DNA of 64,000 nucleotides from Reyranella sp. CPCC 100927 (GTDB lineage Bacteria; Pseudomonadota; Alphaproteobacteria; Reyranellales; Reyranellaceae): NCBI RefSeq assembly GCF_007859315.1, contig NZ_VOHA01000006.1, positions 62,001 through 126,000 of the forward strand. Direction: 5' to 3'. The first letter of the stretch is position 1, and each line of letters opens with the position of its first letter. The position numbers were made by a program, and so were the translations under genes. Below are positions 1 to 7,632 of this stretch, piece by piece. The notes below the pieces were generated by a model that saw only the letters and a program-made list of their open reading frames with translations, did no database searches and was not told the origin of the DNA.

Positions 1-827
1 TGGTTGCCGTTGCGCAGGGCGCCCAGCATGATTCCCGACAGCGCGTAGATGTGGAACAGCGGCAGCACGCACACGACTTTCTCGGTGCCGGCCGTCGTGT
101 AGGGCGTGGTCCACGCCTGGCCCTGGCTCATCGCCGCCATGATGCAGCCGTGCGTCAGCATCGCCGCCTTGGGCAGGCCGGTGGTGCCGCCGGTGTATTG
201 CAGCAGTGCGACCTCGTCCCAGATGTCGTCGCTGATCTTGTGCTTCTGGTAGTTGCCGTCGTTGTTCAGCAGGTCCTTGAACGACATGTGCCAGTCATCG
301 CGCGGCCACTTGTCGATGTCGGCCTTCTTGGCGAAGGGATAGAGCCAGTTCTTGGGCCACGGCAGGAAGTCGGCGATGCTGCCGACGATCAGCTTCTTCA
401 GCCGCGTCTTGCCGCGCATGCCGGCCATTTTGGGATAGAGCGCCTTGACGTCGAGCGTGACCAGGATGTCGGTCTCGCTGTCGCTGATCTTGTGCTCCAG
501 CTCGCGCGCGGCATCGAGCGGGCTGTAGTTCACCACCCGGCCACCGGCCTTGAGAATGCCGAAGAAGGCGATGAGGTAGTGCGGCGTGTTGGGGAGATAC
601 AGGCCGACATGCACACCGGGCTTCACGCCCAGCTTCTGGAAGCCGGCGGCAGCGCGGTCGGTGGCCTCCTTGTAGTCGCGGAAGGTCATCACCTTGTCGA
701 GGAAGTCGGTGAACGGCTTGTCGCCGAACTTGGCGCAGCTTTCCTCAAACGCCTCGTGGATGCCCTTGCGCGGCACCTCGAGCTCCCAGCTCACACCCGG
801 CGGGTAGCTCTTCTCCCAGACGTGCAT
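1..827 (-). CDS. long-chain fatty acid-CoA ligase (AMP-binding), N-terminal part only
   Basis: Acyl-CoA synthetase that activates a carboxylic acid, probably a fatty acid, through an acyl-adenylate. About 275 N-terminal residues are present and the rest lies beyond base 1. The protein opens MHVWEKSYPPG. The AMP-binding P-loop-like motif YTGGTTGLPKAA sits near residues 215-226, followed by the PLFHIYAL segment typical of the FadD/PimA group. The ATG at 825-827 is preceded by GGGAGGAAAT, a good ribosome binding site. It is the first of three acyl-CoA synthetases in this window and fits the abundance of beta-oxidation genes. The true substrate, fatty acid or dicarboxylic acid, cannot be told from this part. 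Confidence 0.93.
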   Translation of the reverse strand, partial: MHVWEKSYPPGVSWELEVPRKGIHEAFEESCAKFGDKPFTDFLDKVMTFRDYKEATDRAAAGFQKLGVKPGVHVGLYLPNTPHYLIAFFGILKAGGRVVNYSPLDAARELEHKISDSETDILVTLDVKALYPKMAGMRGKTRLKKLIVGSIADFLPWPKNWLYPFAKKADIDKWPRDDWHMSFKDLLNNDGNYQKHKISDDIWDEVALLQYTGGTTGLPKAAMLTHGCIMAAMSQGQAWTTPYTTAGTEKVVCVLPLFHIYALSGIMLGALRNGN

Positions 828-940
828 TGATTTCCTCCCATCACCCCTTATGCGCGCCACTATGTGACGCGCCGTTGGCATATACAACTGCGGCGCGCCC
901 TTGCGCGTTTGCTGCAATCGCTCATGCAGAACATCGTCTT

Positions 941-962
941 TTTGCCATAAACCCATGGCAAA
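941..962. promoter_or_regulatory. perfect inverted repeat, possible operator or hairpin
   Basis: TTTGCCAT, a 6-nt spacer, then ATGGCAAA: an 8-bp perfect inverted repeat in the 193-nt gap between the divergent acyl-CoA synthetase and lipoprotein genes. It may be a regulator site or a short hairpin in the lipoprotein leader. No run of T follows it. Confidence 0.4.
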
Positions 963-1020
963 TAACATAAAATCGTAGTACTTAGATATCTGATCGGTCC
1001 CCTCCCGATCGAAGAGGACG

Positions 1021-1743
1021 ATGAACGACCAACGACGACCGGCCATGGTCGCGATGCTGCGCTGGGCCTGCCTGGCGCTCGCAGCAACGCTCACGCTTTC
1101 CGCCTGCGGCACCACCTCCAGTGTGCAGGAGCCACGCCCCAGCGATCCGGTGGCCGCCGTGGCCTGGAACGAATGGCGGCGCGCCGGCGGCGAGGTGCTG
1201 GTCTATGGCGGACCGGGCAGCCACAACGGCGGCGTGAACGAAACGCGCAATCCGCTGGCGTCACGCATCGGCGACTATTGGCGGTTGATCGGCCGGTCGG
1301 AGTGGAACGGCCGCAGCGACAAGCCGTGGTCCGGCATCTTCGTCTCTTGGGTCGTGCACGAGGCCGGTTTTTCCGGGCGCGACTTCCCGGTCAGCGGCCG
1401 GCATGCCGGCTACCTGATGCCGCTGCTGGATGCGCAGCTGGGCGGCCGGCCACGAGGCTACGTGGTGCACGACTGGCGCAGCTACCGGCCCAAGCCGGGC
1501 GACCTGGTGTGCGCCGGCACGCGCTGGTCCGGCCCGCGCGATGCCGCCGCGCTGCGCACCGCCGTCGATCGCGAGGTGGCGCATTGCGACGTGGTCATCG
1601 CCGTACGCGGCAACCAGGTGCGCGCCATCGGTGGCAATGTGCGCGACACCATCACGCTGAGCGTCTATCCGCTGAACGGCGGCGGCACCCTGGGCGAGGT
1701 GCGCGGCCGGCCATGGTTCGCCGTCGCCGAGAAGCGCGGGTAA
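1021..1743 (+). CDS. DUF2272 domain lipoprotein
   Basis: Predicted outer-membrane or periplasmic lipoprotein of 240 aa. A type II signal peptide ends in the lipobox LTLSAC-G, with the lipidated Cys near residue 29, after a hydrophobic stretch. The remainder matches the DUF2272 pattern, with the segments WSGIFVSWVVHEAGF and RHAGYL, and a late RAIGGNVRDTI motif. The fold resembles CHAP/NlpC-type amidases, but DUF2272 function is not established. A possible catalytic Cys/His pair is not obvious to me. The start follows GAAGAGGACG directly. It stands alone between divergent and convergent neighbours. Confidence 0.8.
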   Translation: MNDQRRPAMVAMLRWACLALAATLTLSACGTTSSVQEPRPSDPVAAVAWNEWRRAGGEVLVYGGPGSHNGGVNETRNPLASRIGDYWRLIGRSEWNGRSDKPWSGIFVSWVVHEAGFSGRDFPVSGRHAGYLMPLLDAQLGGRPRGYVVHDWRSYRPKPGDLVCAGTRWSGPRDAAALRTAVDREVAHCDVVIAVRGNQVRAIGGNVRDTITLSVYPLNGGGTLGEVRGRPWFAVAEKRG

Positions 1744-1745
1744 CC

Positions 1746-2012
1746 TCAGTCGCGGCGCACGACGTCGCTGCCGCTGGTGTCCGTGGTGCGCCGGCGATCC
1801 AGCGCGACGGTGTACACCAGCAGGCCGACGCCGCTCAGCGCCAGCGCCGCACCCACGACCCACCACAGCCGGATGCCGGGGACGATGTCGCCCAGCGGCG
1901 CGACGGCTTCACCGGCCAGCGCCATGCCGATGCCCAGGGCCATGTCGATGACGGCGGCGAGGCGCAGCACCATGCGCTTGGCGCCGTCCGACAGCGGCAG
2001 CTCGCGGGCCAT
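1746..2012 (-). CDS. small two-helix membrane protein, function unknown
   Basis: An 88-aa protein starting at an ATG that overlaps the stop of the GMC oxidoreductase gene by one base (TGATG), so translation is probably coupled. A GTG one codon upstream is an alternative start. Two hydrophobic segments are visible, about residues 15-35 and 48-70, with a charged C-terminus (DRRRTTDTSGSD). I recognise no family. Its position as the last gene of the dehydratase / GMC oxidoreductase operon suggests an accessory membrane role, but that is inference. Confidence 0.6.
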   Translation of the reverse strand: MARELPLSDGAKRMVLRLAAVIDMALGIGMALAGEAVAPLGDIVPGIRLWWVVGAALALSGVGLLVYTVALDRRRTTDTSGSDVVRRD

Positions 2013-3622
2013 CACGCGGCCTCTCGCGCCGGTGCCGCGGCGCCCAGCATCAGGTCGGCGGCCCGCTCGGCGATCATGATGGTGGGCGCGTTGGTGTTGC
2101 CGCCCACCAGCGTGGGCATGATCGAGGCGTCGACCACGCGCAGCCGCTCGACACCGCGCACCCGCAATTCGCTGTCGACGACGGCCGTCGCATCCGATGA
2201 AGGGCCCATCTTGCAGCTGCCCACCGGGTGATAGATCGTCTCGCAGCGCGCCCGTACCCAGGTGGCGAGGTCGGCATCGGAGACCTTGCCGGCACCGGGT
2301 TCGAGCTCGGCGCCGCGATAGGGCGTCATCGCCGCCTGGGCGAAGATCTCGCGCGCCAGGCGGGTGCCCTTCACCAGCACGTCGAGGTCCTTCGGTTCGG
2401 CGAGGTAGTTGGCGTCGATGGCGGCGTCGGCCAGCGGATCGGCGCTCTTCAGCCGAATGGTGCCGCGACTCTCCGGGCGCAGCTGGCAGACATGCAGGGT
2501 CATGCCGTTGGTCGTCATCTTGGTGCGGCCATGGTCGATGACGAAGGCGGGGATGAAGTGCAGCTGGACGTCGGGCGCCGCAAGGCCCTCGCCGGTGCGC
2601 AGGAAACCGCCGCTTTCGGCGATGCAGGAGGTGCCGGGGCCCGACTTCGAGAACACATACTTGGCCAGCGTCATCAGCTTGTTGGATGTGTCGTAGGTGT
2701 CGCGCGTGGTGCAGTGGTAGAGCGTCGCGGCATCGAGATGGTCCTGCAGGTTGCCGCCGACGCCCGGCACATCGGCGGCCACCGCAATGCCGTGCTGGCG
2801 CAGATGATCGGCGGGACCGACGCCCGACAGCATCAGGAGCTGCGGCGAGTTGACGGCGCCGCCCGACAGCACCACCTCGCGCGTGGCGTGGGCGATGTGG
2901 TCCTGGCCGTCCTTGCGGTAGGCGACGCCGGTGGCGCGCCCGTTCTCGATCACGACCCGCGCGGTGCGGGCTTCGGTGAGCACGGTGACGTTGCCGCGCG
3001 CCATCGCCGGCCGCAGATAGGCCTGTGCCGCGCTCCAGCGTTTGCCGCCTTTCTGCGTCACCTGATAGAAGCCGATGCCGTCCTGCATCAGCCCGTTGAA
3101 GTCGGTGGCGCGCTTGTGGCCGGCCTGCAGGCTGGCCTCGACGAAGGCGGTGTTGATGCGCGCCGGCGACACCTGGTCGGCGACGTTCAGCGGTCCGTCG
3201 ACGCCGTGGAATTCGGAGGCGCCGCGCTCGTTGTGCTGGGCCTTGATGAAGTAGGGCAGCACGTCGGCGTAGCTCCAGCCGGCGTTACCGAGCTGGCGCC
3301 AGTGGTCGTAGTCCCAGGCGTGGCCGCGGATGTAGAGCATGGCGTTGATCGAGGACGAGCCGCCCAGTGTCTTGCCGCGCGGCCAGTACATCTTGCGGCC
3401 ATTGCAATGGGCCTGCGGCTCGGTCCAATAGCCCCAGTTGAACAGTCCCTTGCCCGCCATGTTGACCACGCCGGCGGGCATGTGGATGAAGAAGTGCGTG
3501 TCGGGCTTGCCGGCTTCCAGCACCAGCACCGTCACCGACGGATCGGCGCCCAGTCGGTAGGCGAGCGTACAGCCGGCCGAGCCGGCGCCGATGATGATGT
3601 AGTCGTAGTCGGTCCCGGCCAT
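2012..3622 (-). CDS. GMC family FAD-dependent oxidoreductase (choline/alcohol dehydrogenase-like)
   Basis: Flavoprotein of 536 aa, the usual size for the BetA/alcohol dehydrogenase group, that oxidises an alcohol to an aldehyde. The N-terminal dinucleotide-binding motif IIIGAGSAGCTLAYRL sits at residues 9-24. Further GMC signatures are GKTLGGSSSINAMLYIRG (near 84-101), the second GMC signature LSGGAVNSPQLLMLSGVG, and the active-site region YHPVGSCKMG with the C-terminal GGNTNAPTIMIAERAADL. The ATG follows GGGCGGGAAATC. It lies 69 nt downstream of the PLP-dependent dehydratase gene on the same strand and is probably cotranscribed. The substrate is unknown; choline is possible but no betaine aldehyde dehydrogenase is adjacent. 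Confidence 0.93.
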   Translation of the reverse strand: MAGTDYDYIIIGAGSAGCTLAYRLGADPSVTVLVLEAGKPDTHFFIHMPAGVVNMAGKGLFNWGYWTEPQAHCNGRKMYWPRGKTLGGSSSINAMLYIRGHAWDYDHWRQLGNAGWSYADVLPYFIKAQHNERGASEFHGVDGPLNVADQVSPARINTAFVEASLQAGHKRATDFNGLMQDGIGFYQVTQKGGKRWSAAQAYLRPAMARGNVTVLTEARTARVVIENGRATGVAYRKDGQDHIAHATREVVLSGGAVNSPQLLMLSGVGPADHLRQHGIAVAADVPGVGGNLQDHLDAATLYHCTTRDTYDTSNKLMTLAKYVFSKSGPGTSCIAESGGFLRTGEGLAAPDVQLHFIPAFVIDHGRTKMTTNGMTLHVCQLRPESRGTIRLKSADPLADAAIDANYLAEPKDLDVLVKGTRLAREIFAQAAMTPYRGAELEPGAGKVSDADLATWVRARCETIYHPVGSCKMGPSSDATAVVDSELRVRGVERLRVVDASIMPTLVGGNTNAPTIMIAERAADLMLGAAAPAREAA

Positions 3623-3691
3623 GATTTCCCGCCCGTTTGTCTTGGCCGGATGGTGACGCTTCGTTCATATTTTCGCAAGGGGGCCTCGCGC

Positions 3692-4648
3692 TCACGCCGC
3701 GCGCGGCAGGGCGAAGGTGACCGCATCCGAATTGGCGCCGCACAGCAGGACACCGACGCGCTCGTCGGGCGCAGGCACATAGGCACCTGACTCGAGTGCG
3801 GCGAAGGCCGCCGCGCCGCCGGGCTCGGTGACGATGCGCAGGGCACGCCACAGCGTGTCCTGGGCGCGCACGATTGCATCGTCCGCGACCAGGACAGTTT
3901 GCGCGACGTAGTGGGCGGCCAGCGGATAGACCAGTTGGCCGACGCGCCGCGGCGCCAGCGAATCGGCGGCGACACCGCCGGCCTCGGCATCGACCGGACC
4001 GCCATGCGCCAGCGCGCGGGTGAGGGTCGGGGCGGCGCTGGGCTCGACGCCGACCAGCTTGACCCGGCCGCGATACCAGGCCGCGATGCCGCCGATCAGC
4101 CCACCGCCACCCACCGCCACCAGCAGGGTGTCGATGTCGGCCGCCTGGCGATCGAGTTCCAGGCCGACGGTTCCCTGGCCTTTCAGGGTGGCGACATGAT
4201 CGAAAGCGTGGATGGCCAGTGCGCCGGTCTGCTCGATCCAGCGCTCGCTGGCGGCCAGCGCATCGGCATAGCGCTCCCCGCTGATGGTCAGTTGGGCGCC
4301 GTAGCTGCGGATCTGCTCGACCTTGGCCGCGGCGGCGACGGTCGGCACGAAGATCCGGGCCGGAATGCCGAGTTTCATCGCGGCGTAGGCGACCGCGGCG
4401 CCGTGGTTGCCGCCCGAGGCAGCAACCACGCCCGCCGCCGGAACACTGCGGCCGAGCAGATGCGTGAAGGCGCCGCGTGACTTGAACGAGCCGGCGTGCT
4501 GCAGGAACTCGAGCTTCAGCAGCAGCCTGGCGGCGGCCACGCCGACATCAGCCCCGGCGACGCCGATCAATGGCGTCTGGCGGATATAGGGTCGGATCAG
4601 CCGTTCGGTTTCCTCGATATCGGACGCGGTGGGCGCATCGGCAATCAT
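3692..4648 (-). CDS. PLP-dependent threonine/serine dehydratase-like protein
   Basis: Fold type II PLP enzyme of 318 aa, close to catabolic threonine dehydratase and serine racemase in size. It probably deaminates L-threonine, L-serine or a hydroxy-amino acid to a 2-oxo acid. The PLP lysine is in HAGSFKSRGAF near residue 47, and the phosphate-binding glycine loop is VGGGGLIGG near residues 172-180. There is no C-terminal ACT regulatory domain, so feedback inhibition of the IlvA type is unlikely. I chose the ATG at 4648 because GACAGGAG precedes it; an upstream ATG at 4672 has no ribosome binding site. It is divergent from an ArsR regulator across only 53 nt, which suggests local control of this operon. 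Confidence 0.88.
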   Translation of the reverse strand: MIADAPTASDIEETERLIRPYIRQTPLIGVAGADVGVAAARLLLKLEFLQHAGSFKSRGAFTHLLGRSVPAAGVVAASGGNHGAAVAYAAMKLGIPARIFVPTVAAAAKVEQIRSYGAQLTISGERYADALAASERWIEQTGALAIHAFDHVATLKGQGTVGLELDRQAADIDTLLVAVGGGGLIGGIAAWYRGRVKLVGVEPSAAPTLTRALAHGGPVDAEAGGVAADSLAPRRVGQLVYPLAAHYVAQTVLVADDAIVRAQDTLWRALRIVTEPGGAAAFAALESGAYVPAPDERVGVLLCGANSDAVTFALPRAA

Positions 4649-4680
4649 CGCCAACTCCTGTCGCCATTGCATTGGCGATA

Positions 4681-4698
4681 GGAATATAGGAAAATTCC
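4681..4698. promoter_or_regulatory. candidate ArsR operator
   Basis: GGAAT-N8-ATTCC inverted repeat in the 53-nt gap between the divergent dehydratase and ArsR genes. The surroundings are AT-rich in an otherwise GC-rich window. Position and symmetry fit an operator for the adjacent HTH protein; nothing else proves it. Confidence 0.45.
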
Positions 4699-4701
4699 AA
4701 T

Positions 4702-5004
4702 ATGTCTATGGTAACCCTGATGCGAGCACTGGCCAGCGAGAAGCGGCTTCAGATCCTGGAATGGCTGAAGGCGCCGCAGGCGCATTTCCCGCCGCAGGTC
4801 GATGGCGACCTGGTGCGGGACGGCGTTTGTGTGGTGTTGATCGCGCGCAAGCTGGAAGTGGCGCAGCCGACGGCCACCGGCCACCTGCAGGTCCTGGCCC
4901 AGGCCGACCTGGTGGTCTCCAAGCGGATCAAGCAGTGGACCTTCTATCGGCGTAACGAAGCCGCCATACGCCGCGTGCGCGGCCAGATCGCGCGTTCGCT
5001 TTGA
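4702..5004 (+). CDS. ArsR family winged-helix transcriptional regulator
   Basis: A 100-aa DNA-binding repressor-like protein. It begins MSMVTLMRALASEKRLQILEW, the first helix of the ArsR HTH, and contains the recognition region VAQPTATGHLQVLAQADLV and a beta-wing KRIKQWTFYRRNE. No CxC metal-binding motif is seen; a single Cys occurs in RDGVCVVLI, so it is more likely a metabolite-sensing member than an arsenic sensor. An ATG at 4708 is a second possible start. It is divergent from the PLP-dehydratase / GMC operon, its most likely target. Confidence 0.85.
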   Translation: MSMVTLMRALASEKRLQILEWLKAPQAHFPPQVDGDLVRDGVCVVLIARKLEVAQPTATGHLQVLAQADLVVSKRIKQWTFYRRNEAAIRRVRGQIARSL

Positions 5005-5032
5005 AGGCATGAAGATTTTTACCCGGAGAGCG

Positions 5033-5057
5033 GGAACCAGCGACTTTGACCGGCGTT
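5033..5057 (+). promoter_or_regulatory. EcfG (general stress sigma factor) promoter
   Basis: GGAAC (5033-5037), a 16-nt spacer, then CGTT (5054-5057). This is the known -35/-10 consensus of alphaproteobacterial EcfG sigma factors (GGAAC-N16/17-CGTT). It faces phyR, which would give a 5' leader of about 285 nt. The rest of 5005-5348 shows no convincing gene. Confidence 0.75.
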
Positions 5058-5348
5058 ATAACGCCTCAAGTGACTCCGCGTGTCGGACAACAGACGGCAA
5101 GATGTTCCGGGTAATCCATCAAGTACGCCATTTGGCATTGAAGCTGCGGGCACACAGACGCTGCGTTGCGCAGGCGACGACGCGGGACTGCACCGGACCA
5201 CCGGCAGCGATGTTGACAGGAAGACTCCGGCGCCGGTACGAAATCGTGTGGATGTAACGCCGCAAGGGGCATCCGGTTTGACGCCGACCGGGTCAAGCAA
5301 CCTGGCAGCCTCGCTGTCGAATCGTCTGTTCCATCCTGGGGGATACAG

Positions 5349-6149
5349 GTGTCCAACACCACCAAGGGTCTATCCGAGCAGCTGCTGGCCACGCTGCCGT
5401 TCCTGCGGCGCTATGCCCGCGCGCTGACGGGCAGCCAGAACCAGGGCGACCAGTGGGTCCGCCTTTGCGTCGAGGTGCTGCTGCAGCAACCCGAACTGAT
5501 GCAGGACAGCGCCAGTTCGAAGGTCGATATCTTCGCGCTCTTCCACCGACTGCAGCGGCCTTTCGGCGCCCTCGTCCGCACGGGCGACGACACCGATACC
5601 GGCACGGCACCTCAGCGCCTGCAGGTGCAGATCGGTGAAATACCGGACCGGCAGCGCAAGGTGCTGCTGCTGACGGTGCTGGAGGGCTTCGCGGTCGAGG
5701 AGTCGGCCCACATCCTGGGCATCACCGACGACGAGGCCGAGCAGGCGCTGCGGGCGGCGCGTGACGAATTGCGCCGCGTCGCTTCGGTCAAGGTGCTGGT
5801 GATCGAGGACGAAGCGGTGATCGCGCTCGACGTCGCCAAGATCGTGCGTGACGCCGGGCATCAGGTCGTGGGCATCGCGGCGACCGAGAGCACCGCCGTC
5901 GCCCTGGCCGAGAAGCATGCGCCCGACCTGGTGATCGCCGACATCCAGCTCAAGGGCCACGACAACGGCATGGCGGCGGTACGCCAGATCCTGAAGTCCA
6001 TGTCGGTGCCGATCATCTTCGTCACCGGATTCCCCGAGCGCCTGCTGACGGGCGAGGGGATTGAGCCAGCCTTCGTCCTCACCAAGCCGTTCGATCCGGA
6101 CCTGCTGAAAACGGCGATGGCCCAGGCGCTCAACATCGCGGCGATCTAG
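5349..6149 (+). CDS. phyR: general stress response regulator PhyR
   Basis: Anti-anti-sigma response regulator of 266 aa with the diagnostic inverted architecture. An N-terminal ECF-sigma-like domain (residues about 8-145, starting LSEQLLATLPFLRRYARAL, with a region-4-like part IPDRQRKVLLLTVLEG) precedes a C-terminal receiver domain (about 147-263). The phosphorylatable Asp is D198 in VIADIQLKG, the acidic pocket is E153/D154, and the conserved Lys is K246 in LTKPFDP. When phosphorylated, PhyR proteins sequester the anti-sigma factor NepR and free EcfG. Neither nepR nor ecfG is visible in this window, which is unusual because they commonly adjoin phyR. The GTG start follows GGGGGATACAG. A histidine kinase gene follows after 18 nt. 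Confidence 0.95.
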   Translation: MSNTTKGLSEQLLATLPFLRRYARALTGSQNQGDQWVRLCVEVLLQQPELMQDSASSKVDIFALFHRLQRPFGALVRTGDDTDTGTAPQRLQVQIGEIPDRQRKVLLLTVLEGFAVEESAHILGITDDEAEQALRAARDELRRVASVKVLVIEDEAVIALDVAKIVRDAGHQVVGIAATESTAVALAEKHAPDLVIADIQLKGHDNGMAAVRQILKSMSVPIIFVTGFPERLLTGEGIEPAFVLTKPFDPDLLKTAMAQALNIAAI

Positions 6150-6167
6150 GGCGCGGGCGGGGGTGCG

Positions 6168-7040
6168 ATGAAGCTGCTGCCCCTGCACGTCAGGCTGTTC
6201 CTGTTGGCTGCCGGCGCGCTCACGCCGGCTTCGGTGCTGGCGCTGCTGGGTGTGCCTGCGATCATCGTCATCGCCGTCCACCTCGCCGCGCTGGCAGTCG
6301 TCTGGCTGGTCACCCGCCGCTGGTGCCGGGGGCAAGACACCGACGATGCCGTAACGCAGCAGGCCCGCGAACAGGCACTGCAAGCCGATGTCGAACAGCG
6401 CAACCACCTGCTGCGCGAGCTGCACCACCGGGTGAAGAACAATCTGCAGATGATTTCGAGCCTGCTCAGCCTGCAGGCCGACCGGATCCGCAGCCCGCGC
6501 ATCCGGCGCGTCTTCGCCGGCGCACAGAATCGCGTGCTGACCATGTCGATCCTGCACCGCCATCTGTACGAGCGGACCGACTGGGCCCAGGTCGACTTCC
6601 AGGCCTTCCTGAACGACCTGGTGCGGCACCTGACGGTCGGCAATGCGCCCCGAGCCGGAACCAACGTACGCTTCAGCGTCAGTGCGCCTGTCATGGCCGT
6701 GGGGCCCGATATCGCCATTCCGATCGGCCTGATCGTGACGGAAGCGGTCTCCAACGCTTTGGTGCACGCATTCGCCGCGACCGCCGAACCGCGGATCACG
6801 ATCGCGGCGACCGAGTCCGATGGGCACATCGTGTTGTCCATCGACGATAATGGCAGCGGCATCGAGCAGGACGCCGACGGACTGGCCGAACGCGGCGGGT
6901 TGGGCCTGACGCTCTTGCAGGGTTTGTCGGCGCAGCTCGGTGGGGAACTTGCGATGTCCCGCCGCCCCGAGGGCGGCACGCGGGTGCTGGTCCGTTTTCC
7001 CAGCCCGACAGTAGCAGATACAGCGTCGAACGCTGCGTAA
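6168..7040 (+). CDS. membrane histidine kinase, HisKA_2 type, probable PhyR kinase
   Basis: Sensor kinase of 290 aa. One or two membrane segments occupy residues about 7-50, with almost no periplasmic sensor domain between them. The phospho-acceptor region LLRELHHRVKNNLQMISSLL (residues 81-100, His 86/87) is the HisKA_2 signature found in kinases that phosphorylate PhyR. The ATPase domain follows, with an N box around LIVTEAVSNALVHAF, and G boxes DDNGSGI and GGLGLTLLQGL. It lies 18 nt after phyR and is surely cotranscribed, so it probably signals to PhyR. The stimulus is unknown; the short membrane part argues for an intramembrane or cytoplasmic cue. Confidence 0.9.
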   Translation: MKLLPLHVRLFLLAAGALTPASVLALLGVPAIIVIAVHLAALAVVWLVTRRWCRGQDTDDAVTQQAREQALQADVEQRNHLLRELHHRVKNNLQMISSLLSLQADRIRSPRIRRVFAGAQNRVLTMSILHRHLYERTDWAQVDFQAFLNDLVRHLTVGNAPRAGTNVRFSVSAPVMAVGPDIAIPIGLIVTEAVSNALVHAFAATAEPRITIAATESDGHIVLSIDDNGSGIEQDADGLAERGGLGLTLLQGLSAQLGGELAMSRRPEGGTRVLVRFPSPTVADTASNAA

Positions 7041-7054
7041 CGGCAGGCCGCAGG

Positions 7055-7402
7055 CTATCGTCGTTGCGGATTCGTCAGGTCGTCGAATTCCTGCAGGTGT
7101 CGCGGGGCCCAGCGGTGATTGCGCGCCCGCGTGATCCAGTCCGACATCCAGGGCCAGCGTCGGCGTGCCGCCGTGACCCAGCGCCGCCCGGTCTTGAACT
7201 CCGTGGCCAGCAGATAGAGGCCCAGCACGAAGAAGATCCAGCCTGGCAGGATCGGCAGCAGCCCGCCCAGCAGCGACAGCGCCATGCAGCCCACGACCGC
7301 CAGCGCCATGCCGACCTTGCGCCAGGGCCGTCGGGGCGGGGGGGTGGACTGCATCCAGTATGGGACGGGCAGCGTGCTGTTGCGGCCGGGCTCGTCAGTC
7401 AT
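7055..7402 (-). CDS. small membrane protein with PGPGW-like motif
   Basis: A 115-aa protein with one long or two short hydrophobic segments (residues about 30-68) containing GGLLPILPGWIFFVLGLYLL, which resembles the PGPGW putative transmembrane family. It is flanked by Arg/Trp-rich cytoplasmic parts such as RRRWPWMSDWITRAR. The function of this family is not known. It ends 14 nt from the convergent kinase gene. A strong leftward intrinsic terminator lies just upstream of its start, so it is insulated from transcription arriving from the right. Confidence 0.65.
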   Translation of the reverse strand: MTDEPGRNSTLPVPYWMQSTPPPRRPWRKVGMALAVVGCMALSLLGGLLPILPGWIFFVLGLYLLATEFKTGRRWVTAARRRWPWMSDWITRARNHRWAPRHLQEFDDLTNPQRR

Positions 7403-7465
7403 CCGCCGTCAGATGGGAAGGCCACACGGCAAAACCAAGGCAAATCGCCATTTTGGGCGGCGCGC

Positions 7466-7492
7466 AAAAAAAGCCCCGCCAGTCGGCGGGGC
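7466..7492 (-). terminator. intrinsic terminator, leftward, with no gene before it
   Basis: On the minus strand, an 8-bp stem GCCCCGCC / GGCGGGGC with a 4-nt loop is followed at once by seven T (7472-7466). No minus-strand protein gene lies between this terminator and 10038, so it probably ends a small RNA. Confidence 0.7.
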
Positions 7493-7595
7493 CCAGTGTG
7501 TCGTCATGGGGAACAATCGGCGGAAAAATACCGCCATCCTCACAACGCGGCGTACGGTCCAAGGGTTGCAGGCAGCAGCGAAGATTTTTCGCATT
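7466..7595 (-). ncRNA. candidate small RNA upstream of the MerR gene
   Basis: The minus strand from about 7595 to the terminator at 7466 holds no credible reading frame. It does hold a second hairpin (GGCGG-N7-CCGCC, 7519-7535). The palindrome at 7598-7619 also offers a TTGACG -35 element on this strand, although the -10 is poor. An RNA of about 130 nt is inferred from the orphan terminator; transcription is not shown. Confidence 0.4.
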
Positions 7596-7597
7596 CA

Positions 7598-7626
7598 TTG
7601 ACGTTTACGTAAACGTCAACTATACA
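7598..7626 (+). promoter_or_regulatory. MerR operator palindrome and merR promoter
   Basis: A perfect 22-bp palindrome (7598-7619; half-site TTGACGTTTAC) provides the -35 TTGACG at 7598-7603. A -10 TATACA lies at 7621-7626, 17 nt further on. The half-sites resemble operators of LiuR-type MerR regulators of acyl-CoA catabolism, as I recall them. Predicted transcription would begin at about the ATG itself. Confidence 0.7.
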
Positions 7627-7632
7627 GTGGAT

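Noticed and set aside
2228-3790. Long plus-strand open frame opposite the GMC oxidoreductase
   Set aside because: It lies antisense to a well-supported family gene and reads as His/Arg/Ala-rich sequence with no domain.
5009-5427. Small frames before phyR considered as NepR
   Set aside because: NepR proteins carry a conserved helix pair around a PVPDRF-like core. None of the frames here shows it, and codon use is poor. Treated as the phyR leader.
7360-7632. Upstream extension of the MerR reading frame
   Set aside because: The extra codons run through a terminator hairpin and the operator palindrome, and do not match the MerR family; the protein starts at 7633.
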